The translations under genes and the position numbers were made by a program. Positions 1-11,399 of a stretch of DNA of 64,000 nucleotides are shown in pieces (the stretch's first letter is position 1; each line of letters begins with the position of its first letter). The notes below the pieces were generated by a model. The model was not told the DNA's origin, made no database searches, and worked only from the letters and a program-made list of their open reading frames with translations. Where the stretch lies: positions 6,883,501-6,947,500 of the forward strand of contig JAQFVV010012446.1 in the NCBI GenBank assembly GCA_028023455.1, in the 5' to 3' direction. This DNA is from Epiperipatus broadwayi (taxonomy: Eukaryota > Onychophora > Udeonychophora > Euonychophora > Peripatidae).

Positions 1-741
1 TTAAAGGTTTGATGATCATCATCATTATGTATTGCTCTTATAAATAATTGATCATCATCAGTATTTTTCTATATCTATGCTTATATATAGGCATATTTGT
101 TTTATAATTGAGTAGTTCCATCCCTGAAGAGAGCTGACTGCAAGAACTCCCTGAGTTTGAATTCCGTGGTGTAATGGGGCCTAGAAAGGGAGATGTAATG
201 AATATGCACTGGTATAAGTTACATTGAAATATTGTTAGTAAATTTTAAGTAAGTAGATTGAAAGTAGATGCGACTTGGATCTAGGCATTTCATTGGGACA
301 TCTTTAGCATCCTATTCGAAGGCCTAGGTCTGACAATAGTGAGATGCATACCCTTTGTTAGATGCCATTCTTGATTCAGTAACATCTGACACATACAACT
401 GTGTCATTGAATCATGAATTTGGATATGACTTGTTGTAAGTTGGTTGATATATTTCATCTAAATCATCCAACTACTTAGTCGTATTTGCGTCGTCGTGTA
501 CCCTGCGGTTCCGGTATATCTGGCACCATCAACTTTGGGGTAGCGGGTTCCATTATAATAAGTACATTTTTTATAATGGAGATCACAAATTTAGAACCTG
601 TTTCAACAATTTAAAAAAACACTCCAAATGAGTCGCTGCATAATGAGAATTATTATTTAAGGACTTATTTGCTTATCTGTAGTAGTGGCTATCATAAAAA
701 ATTATGCCTGCACCTTTTTTTTTAGTTACCAGCTTTCAATA

Positions 742-809
742 ATTTGGAATATTTAATGAATGACCCAAGACAATGTGGCCCAGAGATTCCAAAAGATTGG
801 ACACCCCTG
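742..809 (-). mobile_element. hAT-like terminal sequence (one end only)
   Basis: Read on the minus strand from 809, the sequence starts CAGGGGTGTCCAATCTTTTG and continues into a GGGCCACATTG block. This is the form of many hAT transposon ends (CAGGGGTnTCCAA...). No partner end is visible between base 1 and 740, so only one terminus lies in the window or the other is lost. No target duplication could be tested. The class call rests on terminus resemblance only. Confidence 0.4.
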
Positions 810-941
810 ATCTAAAAAAAAAAATAATTACTACTGTTTTTCGATCTAGACTATTTAATTTTAGCTGATCCCTTAATCCATTTTAACTCAGTTATTAAAA
901 ATACATTTATCACATTCAACAAAATTTATCATCAGTTTCAT

Positions 942-1180
942 TTACTGTTTTTTTTTTATTTCACTTCTTTCATAAAAGATAACCTCTGCATTGTCAAATA
1001 ATATTTTATGACCTGTATTCACTTCATGAATATACAAAGCTGAGTTTTGATATCTATTTTTAACTCGACTCTTGTGAACTTCAACTTTTTCATTAAGACT
1101 TAATTTACTTTGACCTATATAAATTTTATGACAATAGCAATGAATCTTATAAATTACAATAGAAATAAATTTGCTGTCAA
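942..1180 (-). pseudogene. Penelope-like element, GIY-YIG endonuclease fragment
   Basis: Reading the minus strand from about 1180 to a TAA at 944-942 gives some 75 uninterrupted codons, with no ATG at the front. The core reads VIYKIHCYCHKIYIGQS, followed about 40 residues on by EVNTGHKILFDNAEVIF. This matches the GIY-YIG endonuclease domain at the C-terminus of Penelope-like retroelements: a (G/V)IY strand, a Cys pair, the YIG strand, then a GHKI block. That domain nicks the target site for insertion. The usual GIY glycine is Val here. No reverse transcriptase portion is visible upstream; the next recognisable sequence is the EF-hand exon at 1255. I read this as a 5'-truncated relic. Confidence 0.7.
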
Positions 1181-1254
1181 TTGACCAATAGTCGAAAATA
1201 CATAAAATAGGTATTAAAAATGTTACAAAAGTGAGAAAACTTCAGTATTCTTGC

Positions 1255-1386
1255 CTTTGTCTTTAAAATATTTTGGCAATTCCAGAATCGTAGGGCTCAT
1301 TCCTAAGGATCTCATAATGAAGGTCAGCTGATCAACACTTTGGATGAAACCATCTCTGGCATAAAGATAGAAGCACTCTTTAAATT
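1255..1386 (-). CDS. Internal exon of a calmodulin-like EF-hand protein (CALML4-type)
   Basis: Minus-strand exon. The acceptor is strong: a T-rich tract ending TTTTTTCATGCAG just before 1386. The exon then encodes EFKECFYLYARDGFIQSVDQ followed by LTFIMRSLGMSPTILELPKY. This is the EF-hand signature of the calmodulin-like protein 4 group (EFKECF, MRSLGxSPT, ELxxYxKxKG). The first loop lacks a full set of Ca-binding residues, which is usual for that group. The exon is 132 nt, starts with two bases of a split codon and ends with one, so phases match at both ends. The best 3' border is a GC donor (AAAG|GCAAGA); no good GT donor keeps the family register. Neighbouring exons were not found: the next 3' exon would lie left of base 1. 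Exon confidence is high, paralogue identity moderate. Confidence 0.72.
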
Positions 1387-1461
1387 CTGCATGAAAAAAA
1401 TATATATATTTAGTTAAATTAGATAAAAATATTGAGATTACATATGCATAACATCTTAATA

Positions 1462-1618
1462 TATAACCATTAAGCATCACATGATCACTATTTCTTATAC
1501 TAGCACATATTTGTTTATAAACAAAGCAAAACTCTCCATACAGTATTGCCACTGGCATTCATTGATTACTCTGGTTGGCACAGGGTGGCAATACTGTATG
1601 GAGAGTTTTGCTTTGTTT
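1462..1618 (-). mobile_element. Foldback derivative of MITE family A
   Basis: Perfect 34-bp inverted arms lie at 1519-1552 and 1585-1618, separated by 32 bp. The arms carry the motif AAAACTCTCCATAC, also found at the ends of the copies at 10508-10845 and 30445-30878. The loop holds the reverse complement of the family's subterminal AATCAATGGATGCC-like block. Bases 1462-1518 are the reverse complement of the GTGATCATGTGATG tail that follows the other copies. This is therefore an internally deleted, minus-oriented member. Confidence 0.7.
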
Positions 1619-1620
1619 AT

Positions 1621-4600
1621 CTTAATATATACATAATTATTTACATGGGTGCAAATTTTATTAATATTCAGTACAAATAGTCTTAACAAGTCTTAAAAAG
1701 TTATAGATAATTTTTAACTGAATATCCACTAAATATATTAAAATCAATGTTTTGTTTGTAATTGACAATATAGTCAGACTGCATAAAAAATATATATTTT
1801 AAGTATAGGAAAATAAGACTAGCTCAGATAAAATGATTATGCTTGGCTAAAATACATATGATCAATAATACGAATATCCTATGATAATACCTACTATTAA
1901 ACTAGCTCTAACTGATTAAGAAATAATAAATGGTTCGGGTTTATAAAAAATTAAATAAATAAAATATTAATAAATCATGAGACAATAAAGTGAAGTACAA
2001 GCAGTTAAGAATTACATTGAGCTAATATCCCCCAAGATACAACCTCAATGGCATAAGAATACTATCCCCCTATTATTTCAAATAATAATAAATCCATAGC
2101 ATTCTTATGACTTTAAAATAATAATCAATTTAATATAATGCTAATAAATAAATCCTAATCTCTTTATTCAAATAAACAATACAACTATAATAATCTCAGG
2201 TTCTTTCAAATAACTCTATAATCAACTCATAATCTTCTGTAGTCAAGTATGATAAGGAATTTTGTATCACCCTCAACTACATTTAACTAATAATAACAAT
2301 AATAAATAATAATCTTCGATGAATAATTATCAATCTTATCTACTTTTCAATGTTATGGTAACTATCAATAATAATAACAATAAATAATATAATATAATCT
2401 TTCATTTTCATGTGGCATCTTAAATAGAATATGTAATATAATCTGATAATCTGAGAATATGTGGCAACTAATAACGTTATACTCCTTATGCAATAAGTTA
2501 TATAATTAATTATGACCATAATGATAATAATAATGTAAAATGAAATTTCTCAAATATATTACGTTATAATTTATATTATATTCTGAAGCACTGTAATTTC
2601 TTAAGTAAATAATTATATTCGTACTGTGCAAAAATTATGTTTGGTTTAATATCTGGAGATCATGTATTTGTAATGTGAATAATCAATACAACACAAAGTT
2701 TTATAAAAACAAGTTTAACAAAATTTATTATAGACTTTAAACAAAAACTATATACAATACTTACAGTTACATCTTAAATAAATTACATACTTCTTCATTT
2801 TAAAAGAAAAATAAAATAAAATCAACAAGTACATAAACCTTTACTCCAACTTATAACTTTGCACATTTATTTACAATAATAATACTACTAATTATGTATA
2901 CGATTATAGTTGAATATAATATCTATTAATTGACATGTATTAAAAATGTTTTCTATAAGCATACACAAAAATATGAAATTATAAACTACTGAAGTAATGT
3001 TTATTTCAATATATGTTCATAGATTTTGTAATAAATTAAACAAACTTCTACTATAATAGTGCTGATGTTATTCAAAAATATTTATTTTGGTTCGTTAAAT
3101 AAATAAATGGACTTAAATAAAACAATATGAATGACATACTTTTATACACCTTGCTTAGCATTACACCAATAAAAAATCTCTGTGTATTTTATGTGTGTTC
3201 TAAACATAAAATAATACTCATAAAATATAAGTACTTGTTCTATTTTGTGTTATTTCTTCTGGATGTTTTATTCTTTAAAAATATGCATTACCATATATAA
3301 TCAACAAATTCAAAAATTATTCAAAATCTCTTGAATAATTTATTATCACTTATATATATATATATTTTAAAATAGTTTAATAAAATACAGAAATATTTAT
3401 GATTCTTTATCTTTATAGTTTGCATTTACTTTCAATCTCATTTGTATTTGACTTCAACGTATACCAAAGCAAGAAAAACCTACCTTATCCTCTTTCAAAA
3501 ATAACGATTCTACAATTCCCAAAATTATTTACTATTTTCCTTCATAAATACAGTTCTGTACGATGCAATAACTTTTGAAATTATGGTAGCAATACGATGC
3601 ATAGGCATGAAGAACTAACAAGAGTATCTACTCAATAGTATAAACATATATAAGATAATCAGAATGGCAACAGTGCATATGAAGTGGCATGACTTTTTTG
3701 TCTAACAACCTCCAATATAAAATAATGTCCAGGCTATTTATTCAGCTCCTTCGAACATTAAAATACTCAATACTAAGAAAGACACTGCCCATGGAAAAAT
3801 ATACAAGTCACAAGACTACATTAGCTGTACCTGCATAAACTACTAAGACAATAATATAAATTACTTTCTATTCCCCATAAATCCTACATATAAGTATCCC
3901 ATTGGTTTCTTTTCATAATCCCAAGGTCACTACCACTTAAAAATTTCATAATAGATTTATCAATCTACATCTCAAAATTATCAAACCTTATTCTAAAACA
4001 ATAAATAAGACTCATGTATGACTTCAATAATCTAAACTACTAAACAAGAAAAGGTTACTTCAATTTCAAAATTCAGCAATAAAAATACAAATGATTTTTG
4101 GTTTAATGTATTAAATCAATATTTAAAACATTTAAAATAATAGGGTTCCTCCACTAAAGAATCATATAAAATTATATGTATTGTTAAATCATATTACATT
4201 AGTACTATAAAAGAAAAGTATGCATATCTTTTTTTTAAAAAAATCTAGCTCATATTCTATGTGTATTTAATGTACACACACAAACTCATACATTCATGTG
4301 ATAAGGTAATACTATAAAATATTCCAAGCAATCTAAAAAATATATATACATTATGTAAAAATTAATATATTTAACAAAGTTTACCCACAGTGACAAATTG
4401 CTAGCAGGTCACTCTTAGATGTTTTCTGGTCCATATTTCATAAAAGAAAAATATTAAATAATAATAGCATTCACTCAGCAAGAACTATCATACTTAGAAA
4501 AATATTTATAAAAAACTTTACAAAGAATTAAATATTCTTTATAATAATAATTATGTTACATTAATCGATTTTTATATGTAATTTCCTGCCTAACAATAAT

Positions 4601-4700
4601 ATGAAAAAAAAACTTAATACTATTATTAGTAAGCAAAAAGATAATTAAGACTATATTTAGGAAAAATTCCAATTTACCATAAAGTTTAAATAAAAAGTTC
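1621..4700. other. AT-rich DNA, nothing recognised
   Basis: Very AT-rich sequence with many short AAT/ATA trinucleotide runs (densest around 2280-2400 and 2520-2540) and a short (TA)n near 3352-3366. I found no open frame of family resemblance, exon pair or terminal repeats on either strand. It may be intronic DNA between minus-strand exons, but nothing proves this. Confidence 0.5.
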
Positions 4701-4725
4701 TTTTCTTTCTCCTAATATTTCTTTA

Positions 4726-4819
4726 TTAAAAGTCCACTTCCTGACATTTGTTGCTAAGACAACCACTGTCCAACACTTGAGAACAAAACACAGAGCTCTT
4801 TTTTACCCCCTCGATGTGG
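4726..4819 (-). CDS. Possible terminal coding exon, unrecognised product
   Basis: On the minus strand a long pyrimidine tract (about 4825-4870) ends in GAGCAG. It is followed by an open frame reading HIEGVKKSSVFCSQVLDSGC and on to QEVDF, with a TAA stop at 4726. An AATAAA overlaps the stop region immediately downstream. Acceptor, coding stretch, stop and polyadenylation signal in that order suggest a last exon. It lies on the same strand as, and transcriptionally upstream of, the EF-hand exon, so it would belong to another gene or to an alternative end. I do not recognise the peptide. A 3' fragment of an old retroelement is the alternative. Confidence 0.3.
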
Positions 4820-4926
4820 CTGCTCATGAATAAAAAAAATGAAATGAAAAAATGAAGTGAAGTTGACTTCATCCAAAAATATTTTGAAGAATAATCATTA
4901 ATCCTTTTATGAAAGTTCATAAAATT

Positions 4927-7690
4927 ATAGTCAATTGTTTATAACTTTCAGGAAAAATAATTATTAACTTGATATCACTTGGGAAAGTTATAAAATAATC
5001 TCCAGAGTTTCCGATTCAATAGGGTCCTACGTGGGCCTTTCGATGCATCAGTTATGGCTATATGGATTCAGGCGTACTCATGCAGAAATTACCCACTCAT
5101 ATTCCATATTAAAATTAGCATTTAGTAATTTAAATAAAGTTATTTTGTCAGGATAATTTTAATTACCAAGGTATTTCTTTTTTAAAGAACAATTTTCAAA
5201 AATCGGTTTTTAAAATATTAAATAAATGCAGTCTTTTTTTCTAATGACAACTTGTCATATAAAATACATTTGCAGTACTATAGGTTTTATGTCTTTATCA
5301 TTTTAAAAAAAAGTTTATAATAAGCTTTTTTAAAAACAATATTTCTTTTAAAGTATTTACTGCAACTCTTTTAAAAATATACTTTTTTAAAAATATTAAA
5401 AGTTAAAGTTTCACCATATAGCTTTTGCTTTTCAGATACGGCTATCTTTTCCTACGATATAATGCATTTAAACTAAATTTTCAAAGAACTTTTCTGTCCA
5501 ATCTCCTTGACAATGTCCAAAATATTAAAATAAATAATAATATATTTTTTCCCAATAATATTTTTAACATTATATTTTCATTTGGTATCTGTAGCTCCAT
5601 CCTTACTTTCCTTGAATATATACTTATTTCTGGTATTAATTCCATAGCTACCATGAAGCTGGCTCAAGCTTTAGTAGAAATACTTCATAGGGAATTTTAT
5701 TGCTTTAACAACACATGATTTTTAGCTTAATAAATTTATAATCTTTTCACTATAATCTTTTCACTACTCACTTTTCAAACAATAATTTCAAGTAATAAAC
5801 TAGGCAATACTTTAATATTAAAAAAAAAATTATTAAGAGAGTTATTTAGTTATTAAGTTATTAAAAGCAGATTTATTAAAAAGCACACCGAAACATGAGA
5901 ACATCTACTTTTATAGTAAATTAAATTAATGATTTGATTGGCTATTAGATCTTTAACTGGTGATCTAATTTTTCATATTTTTCAAGATTACACAACTGGT
6001 GATCTAATATCATGACTCATCAACAAAATATTAAATATATTATTTAATTCTAAATTAATTTTATACTTTTATTTAAACAAACTAAACATTTTAAAATAAC
6101 ATTTTAAAAATAATACTTTATTAATTTATCTAATATTTATTTTCAATGTATCTATTTTCAAAAATCTAATTTTATTAACTACATTTATTTTAAAAACCAC
6201 CCAATTAAACATCTTATAAGTTACTTTTTATCTTGTGACAAACAAATGTTTCAATTTTCAGCACAATTCTAAAGTAATTTTGAAAATATCTTTATAAAAC
6301 TTGTAAGCACAAAGTATGAGTACTTGTGTCACATGACTTTTAAATCCAGACAGTGTAACAATTTAATTATTGTCTGAAAACAGAAATAAATGACTAATTA
6401 TAAAAAATATTATATTAAAAATAATAATATAATGATAGAATTTGGAATAATAATTTTGATACTATTAATTTAAACACATTTGTCCCTCACAAAATATATT
6501 TTAAATAAATAATTTATAATATAAATATTAAATATAATTTTTATTTTACAATACACTAATTTATTTAATTCTAAGTTATTATTTTAAAATTAGCTTTTAA
6601 CACTTGTTTACTAGGTTTTTTTTAGCATACAATTTTACTATGGTCAGTTTTCCCAACCATACAAAATTGCACTATTTAGCTTTACTTGATTATTTTAACA
6701 TATTAATATAGTTTTTATGTATTTACTACTCTCATTTTATTTTAACAAAGTATTTTAAAACATTACCAACATTATACAGTAGCTATACCATTCAAAATGT
6801 ATCCTTAATTTAGAATTTTTTAAAAATTGACTGTGAATCTATTTGGACCTAATCAAAAGAGTACAATATATATACACACTGTGCTGCAGGAAAAAAGTGA
6901 CTGCTTCTCTCCCCAAGCTGCTTTGTAATACTATCTGAATTAACATGTTGATAGCACTAGTGTATCTGAATCATAAGTTATAGCATAAAATGTTTTTTAA
7001 CCTTCACAGACCATTTTCAATCCTCTCCCTGCCATCATGAAATTATGCAAAACACTTGAAAATGTTCTTGAGATTCATGGCTTCTCTCCATGCACAGTAT
7101 TAATGATTTCCAATATTTCAATAGTGGTTGCTTCCAATTTAAACAAAATTTAATTTTAGCGGCATGTTCCATTATTCATTAAAGTACAAAACAGTCACAT
7201 TTCATGTCTTAACTCTTGATCCACGGTAGTGCCTTAAAAAATTTTTATTGCAAATAATTACCCTAAATTCACAGATGGCTCACAATTGTCCTATACAGAA
7301 AGTCAGTCATCTTTTTTTTTTGTCAATCGTCTTTTTTTTTGTCTTACAATATAATGGTGTAATGATTACTTGGTATTAGACAAAGAGAAAGAAGACATGA
7401 TTCACATATACAAGTGATTTCACTCAATAGATGGACTGATAAATACTGTAAAAGCAATTGTATAATCTTTTTCAATTTCATCTTCTTAATTCTAACTTTA
7501 TTACTTTTCATTAACATATTCCTATTTTATTTTAAATAATTTAAATATCAACTCTTTTAACCCTATTTGACTCAAATACATGCCTGAATTTCTTCAGTTT
7601 TATATTTATATGCTTTGGATATAATATACACATTTGATTTTTTTCTATATGCATAAATATAATACTATACAAAACTTAATGTAATTATAA
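4927..7690. other. AT-rich DNA, nothing recognised
   Basis: No element or exon was recognised. The open frame at 5425-5718 (plus) starts on TTG, is rich in Phe, Asn and Ile and resembles nothing. A GC-richer patch at about 6880-7140 is distinct from its surroundings and may be a decayed element, but no frame stays open. Poly-T runs interrupted by GTC lie at 7311-7341. Confidence 0.45.
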
Positions 7691-7702
7691 GTGACTTAAA
7701 AC

Positions 7703-8535
7703 TGACTTTCAAGCTCCCTATAGCTATCCAATCCATCTTATACACCTGATACCCATGACTACAATCATGTGAAAAAATAAATGATCTCCAATATATTTAT
7801 TTCATGCTAAACTAACACTTATCAGTTGGTCCAGATCACCATCTCCTACATATATATATAATTTGTGCTCAATTTATATTAAGATAACAAATTTTCAAAC
7901 TTTAATACACAAGCTTCAATGTTTTCCACTCTCCAACTCTTCAGCCATTCATATCATTGAAAATCTGAGTATGAAATGCTCAAAGTCCTTGTTTCAATGA
8001 TATGGATGGCTGAAAAGTTGGACAGTGGAGGAGACTAAAGATTCTACATTAAAGTTTTAAGATTTGCTATCTCTTAATATAAACTGAGCAATGATTATAT
8101 ATATGTGTGAGAGATGGTGTTCTGGTTACATTAATAGATAATATACATGTATCACCCTGTATACTGCCTTTCCCTCGTCTGCATAATTAAATGGACATAT
8201 TAAAGTACAATATGTAGGGGGGCAGATTGACTTACGATCAACATGGGTATGACAATAATATTGGCATCAACAAAGGCTTTGTGCATTCCATACTCAGATT
8301 TTCAATGATATGGATAGCTGAAGAGTTGGAGAGAGGAGAAAATGGAAGAGTGACCATTAAAGTTTGAAGATTTTCTATCTTAATATAAACTGAACACTGA
8401 TTGTATATATGTGTGGGAGATGATGATCTGGAGCATGAAATACGGATATTGGAGATCATTTATCTTTTTCACATGTATGGTTGTATAAGATGGATTGGAT
8501 ATCTATAGGGAGTTTGAAAGTCTGAATTCAAGTCC
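7703..8535. repeat. Inverted cluster of dispersed repeat family B (three partial units)
   Basis: One unit at about 7703-7970 runs plus; two more, at about 7950-8130 and 8240-8535, run minus. Shared blocks include TTTCAAGCTCCCTAT, a TCATCAGTTGGTCCAGAT block, a (TA)n stretch, TATTAAGAT, and CCAACTCTTCAGCCAT with CATATCATTGAAAAT. The same blocks recur at 29360-29640, 51305-52350 and 57240-57320. One end (GGATAGCTGTAGGGAGCTTG, then a GAGTTCAAATCCC block) resembles a tRNA T-arm/B box, so the family may be a tRNA-derived SINE that tends to insert head-to-head. Confidence 0.65.
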
Positions 8536-8694
8536 CTAATAATCACATAAACATATTCTTGTTTATATATAACTAATAATCAAATAGTGTCTTCACAAAA
8601 ATTATTAGATATAAATAATAATTATACAATTTTAGCATCAATAACTAAAAAATATACTGGCAGCAATCCAAGTAAATTTTCCTTCAGTTGAATA

Positions 8695-8706
8695 CCCCCC
8701 CCCCCC
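8695..8706. repeat. Homopolymer C run
   Basis: Twelve consecutive C. Similar C or G runs of 10-12 occur at about 47918-47929, 49605-49614, 54911-54920 and 61382-61394, which is notable in DNA this AT-rich. Confidence 0.9.
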
Positions 8707-9000
8707 AACATGAAAGTGCTTTTCAAATTCTTTTCTTCAGTGTAATAAATTTTCTTTCAGTGAAAACAGGTATGTTTCCAGTGTAAACAACATTTATTCC
8801 AGCATAAATAATTTATCAAGTCATTATGTTGATCAACATAGTATCAGAAATAAGCATTCTCTGGACCGTATATGTTTTAAAGAATAAGCATTTCTACTAT
8901 AGACTTTAGAGAAATATTCTTACAACAAAGCTACAGTTGATTATTATAATACAAGACAGGCACAATACCGAATTTACATAACCTATATATATTTCATAGA

Positions 9001-9120
9001 ACCCTGTGTGGTTGGTAGAACATCTGATTTAGAATCAGGAGGTCCCCAGGATCGATCCTGGTACTTGCAGATCTGCCACTCAAATTTCTTATGACTCCCG
9101 AGCAATAAAGTCCATATGCC
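9001..9120 (+). mobile_element. tRNA-derived SINE (family C)
   Basis: The head has an A-box-like GTGGTTGGTAGAACATCTG, an anticodon-arm-like hairpin (TCTGA/TCAGG around TTTAGAA) and a B box GGATCGATCC at 9049-9058. The acceptor ends do not pair, so it is not a functional tRNA gene. The tail ends in ACTCCCGAGCAATAAAG. The same tail recurs at 30108-30130 and, with changes, at 47226-47255, which defines a family. Confidence 0.65.
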
Positions 9121-9199
9121 TTATATATATGCATAGAGCAGCCATTTGTAAAATGAATATGGATATTCCAATTTCAAGAAGAAAAAATGTCCTAGAGTT

Positions 9200-9800
9200 G
9201 TGCTGTGACTATCCAAACCAATCTGTGAATCAGAAATACATTCACATACGGAATATATTGATCCATTTTTATGTTTGATATTTTGTAACGCTGTCTTTTA
9301 ATTTTTTCAAAGGAAAACTTTGTAGTTCTCCAATGTATTCTATTTTCTGCCATATCTTCCCAATGGAAACAATTAACATTGCATCTCTTTAGAATGTCTA
9401 GAGAGTCCTTATAATATGAACGGGTTTACCTCTTCCATGAAAATCATGCTGAAGTTCACCATATAATATCCATTTAGGAAATTTTGTATTGTTCGTTCGT
9501 TCATTTTACATGGACTTATCCAGCACATTTAAGTGTATATTAATTTTATGATCTTGCCATTGTATTTTTAGAATTTTACTGAGCGTCATTAAGTAAAACT
9601 TTTTCTGCTTTTATATTGTGTAGATAGTGAATCCAAGTCTTACTTCCATACAATAAATAAAATAAAATAACAACTCCACATACAGCTAACTTAGTGGTAA
9701 TAATTATTTTCCTAAGATAAAAAACTATATCTTTTAACTTGTTAAAAGTTATAGCAACACATTGGAGTCTGTGCTGTACCTCAACTTCTAAGAAACACCT
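9200..9800 (-). pseudogene. Non-LTR retrotransposon fragment, C-terminal part of reverse transcriptase ORF
   Basis: Minus-strand translation in shifting frames gives LEVQHRLQCVAITFNKLKD, then TKLAVCGVVILFYLLYGSKT followed by W, which corresponds to the (S/A)VLLYGSETW block after the RT palm in many LINE ORF2 proteins. It then continues through a degraded tail. Frames break repeatedly, with stops after about 40-50 codons. The clade (RTE, CR1 or Jockey group) cannot be settled from this piece. It adjoins the SINE at 9001-9120. Confidence 0.55.
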
Positions 9801-9886
9801 TTTTACTCATAAAACTATCAAAGTATTTAATGGATGTATAAATAGAGTAAATCACTAAAATAAGAATTATCCTAGTCATATGATAT

Positions 9887-9928
9887 TATGTGTGTGTGTG
9901 TCTATATATATATATAGACACACCTATA
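9887..9928. repeat. (TG)n/(TA)n palindromic microsatellite
   Basis: Alternating TGTGTGTGTC, then (TA)n, then GACACAC form a short self-complementary microsatellite. Confidence 0.8.
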
Positions 9929-10029
9929 CATATTTGCATTTTCCTATTAAAAGCTCTTAATTGATATCAGTATGTCATTATCTAATGGTATAGGCGTCAG
10001 TGCAATAAAGACTCGATTAAGTATTATTG

Positions 10030-10150
10030 AAACAAGCAAACTCTCGATACAGTAGCGCCACTCAATGCAAGCCAGAATAATCAATGGATGCCAGAAGGCT
10101 TGGGTATAAAATCCCTATCTAATGCCTACTCATCCAATATCCCCAGACAA
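10030..10150 (+). mobile_element. MITE family A, truncated copy
   Basis: Starts AACAAGCAAACTCTCGATAC and shares GCCACTCAATGCAAGCC, AATCAATGGATGCC and CATCCAATATCCCCAGAC with the full copy 360 bp downstream. Homology stops abruptly near 10150, so the right half and right terminal repeat are missing. Confidence 0.7.
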
Positions 10151-10507
10151 TATAAAAATCTCAGATTATTTTAACTTGACCAAAATATTATTTTATTATT
10201 ATCGCAACAAAATAAATTAATTCCTTTACTATTTTTAATATCTTTTCCGCGATTAAAAAATCTGCTGAGATAGAAATTTACGAATGCTGAAATACTAAGA
10301 AAGAGTATATTTTCTTTCAACAATTCAGTGCAGCATCAATAAAAGAATCAGAGACATGAAAATGCAATTGGACAAACAAGCCTTAAATTATCCAATACAA
10401 TGAAACCACAATATTCACTATATTTTGTACCAAAAACCATTCATATACACATGACATATAATAAATGACATTTGTATACAAGTTTTGATTACAACAAAAT
10501 ACATATT

Positions 10508-10845
10508 AAACGAGGCAAAACTCTCCATACATATTGCCACTCAGTGCAAGTCAGAGTAATCAATGGATGCCGGAAGCCTTGTGCAAAAAATCCCCATCTA
10601 GTACCTACTCATCCAATATCCCCAGACTAGTTTCTGGCTTGTGGCCTTTGTCAGTGAGGAGCCTTGGATCTGAGAGCACTGCACTTAGATCTTAGGATCT
10701 AATGCGACCCTCCAGCATGCACCTTTTATCTCTACTTAACTACAAAACTATGAGTCATAAATTGAAAACACTACATTTTCAATGCAAGCTCATTAGCTTG
10801 TATATTCATATACATCAATACGTATGGAGAGTTTTCCCTGTTTTA
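10508..10845 (+). mobile_element. MITE family A, full-length copy
   Basis: About 338 bp bounded by inverted ends: GGCAAAACTCTCCATAC on the left and GTATGGAGAGTTTTCCCTG on the right. The interior contains AATCAATGGATGCCGG, TACTCATCCAATATCCCCAG and a block with TCTGAGAGCACTGCACTTAG. No coding capacity is visible. The nearest related copies are at 10030, 30445 and the foldback at 1519. The sequence following the right end (GTGATCATGTGATG) is also shared with the 30-kb copy, so the true element may extend to about 10890. Confidence 0.75.
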
Positions 10846-11399
10846 ATAACAGTTATAAGCAAGCATAAGAAATGGTGATCATGTGATGTTTATTGGCTTA
10901 AAATATACAGAATATTTCAACACACACATATATACAAAATACAGATAACCTTTTGTGTACATAGTATGTGTATATAAAGATTATAGAATAAACAAAATTT
11001 AAGACAAAAATGAACAAACACATTTACATATAGATTTATTACATGTGTGTTTGTTTTCTCATTTGCAATCATTAAAAAAATAATATTAATAAAAATTTAT
11101 TGCACCGTAACTGAAATATTAAGCGTGCTGTAGATCTGCACTTCTCAAACTTTTTCCACTTATGACTCCTTGTATCTGAGCAAATATTTTCATGACCCTG
11201 AATACAAATTAAAATATTTGCTGATAATAAATCATAAAAAAAAATTTATTTGAAAATAATTATTTTGTATACATATGAAAAGAATTTTACCCCCGTCATT
11301 AAAGACAAAGACAAATATTTATATTAATGAGGTAGGATGTGCTTATTTATTTTAATATAAAAAATTAAATCTTGGATGAATATTTGATACTGCAGGATG

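Noticed and set aside
9001-9075. A functional tRNA-Leu (UAG) gene
   Set aside because: A and B boxes and an anticodon-like hairpin exist, but the acceptor stem does not pair and the tail matches a dispersed family, so it is a SINE.
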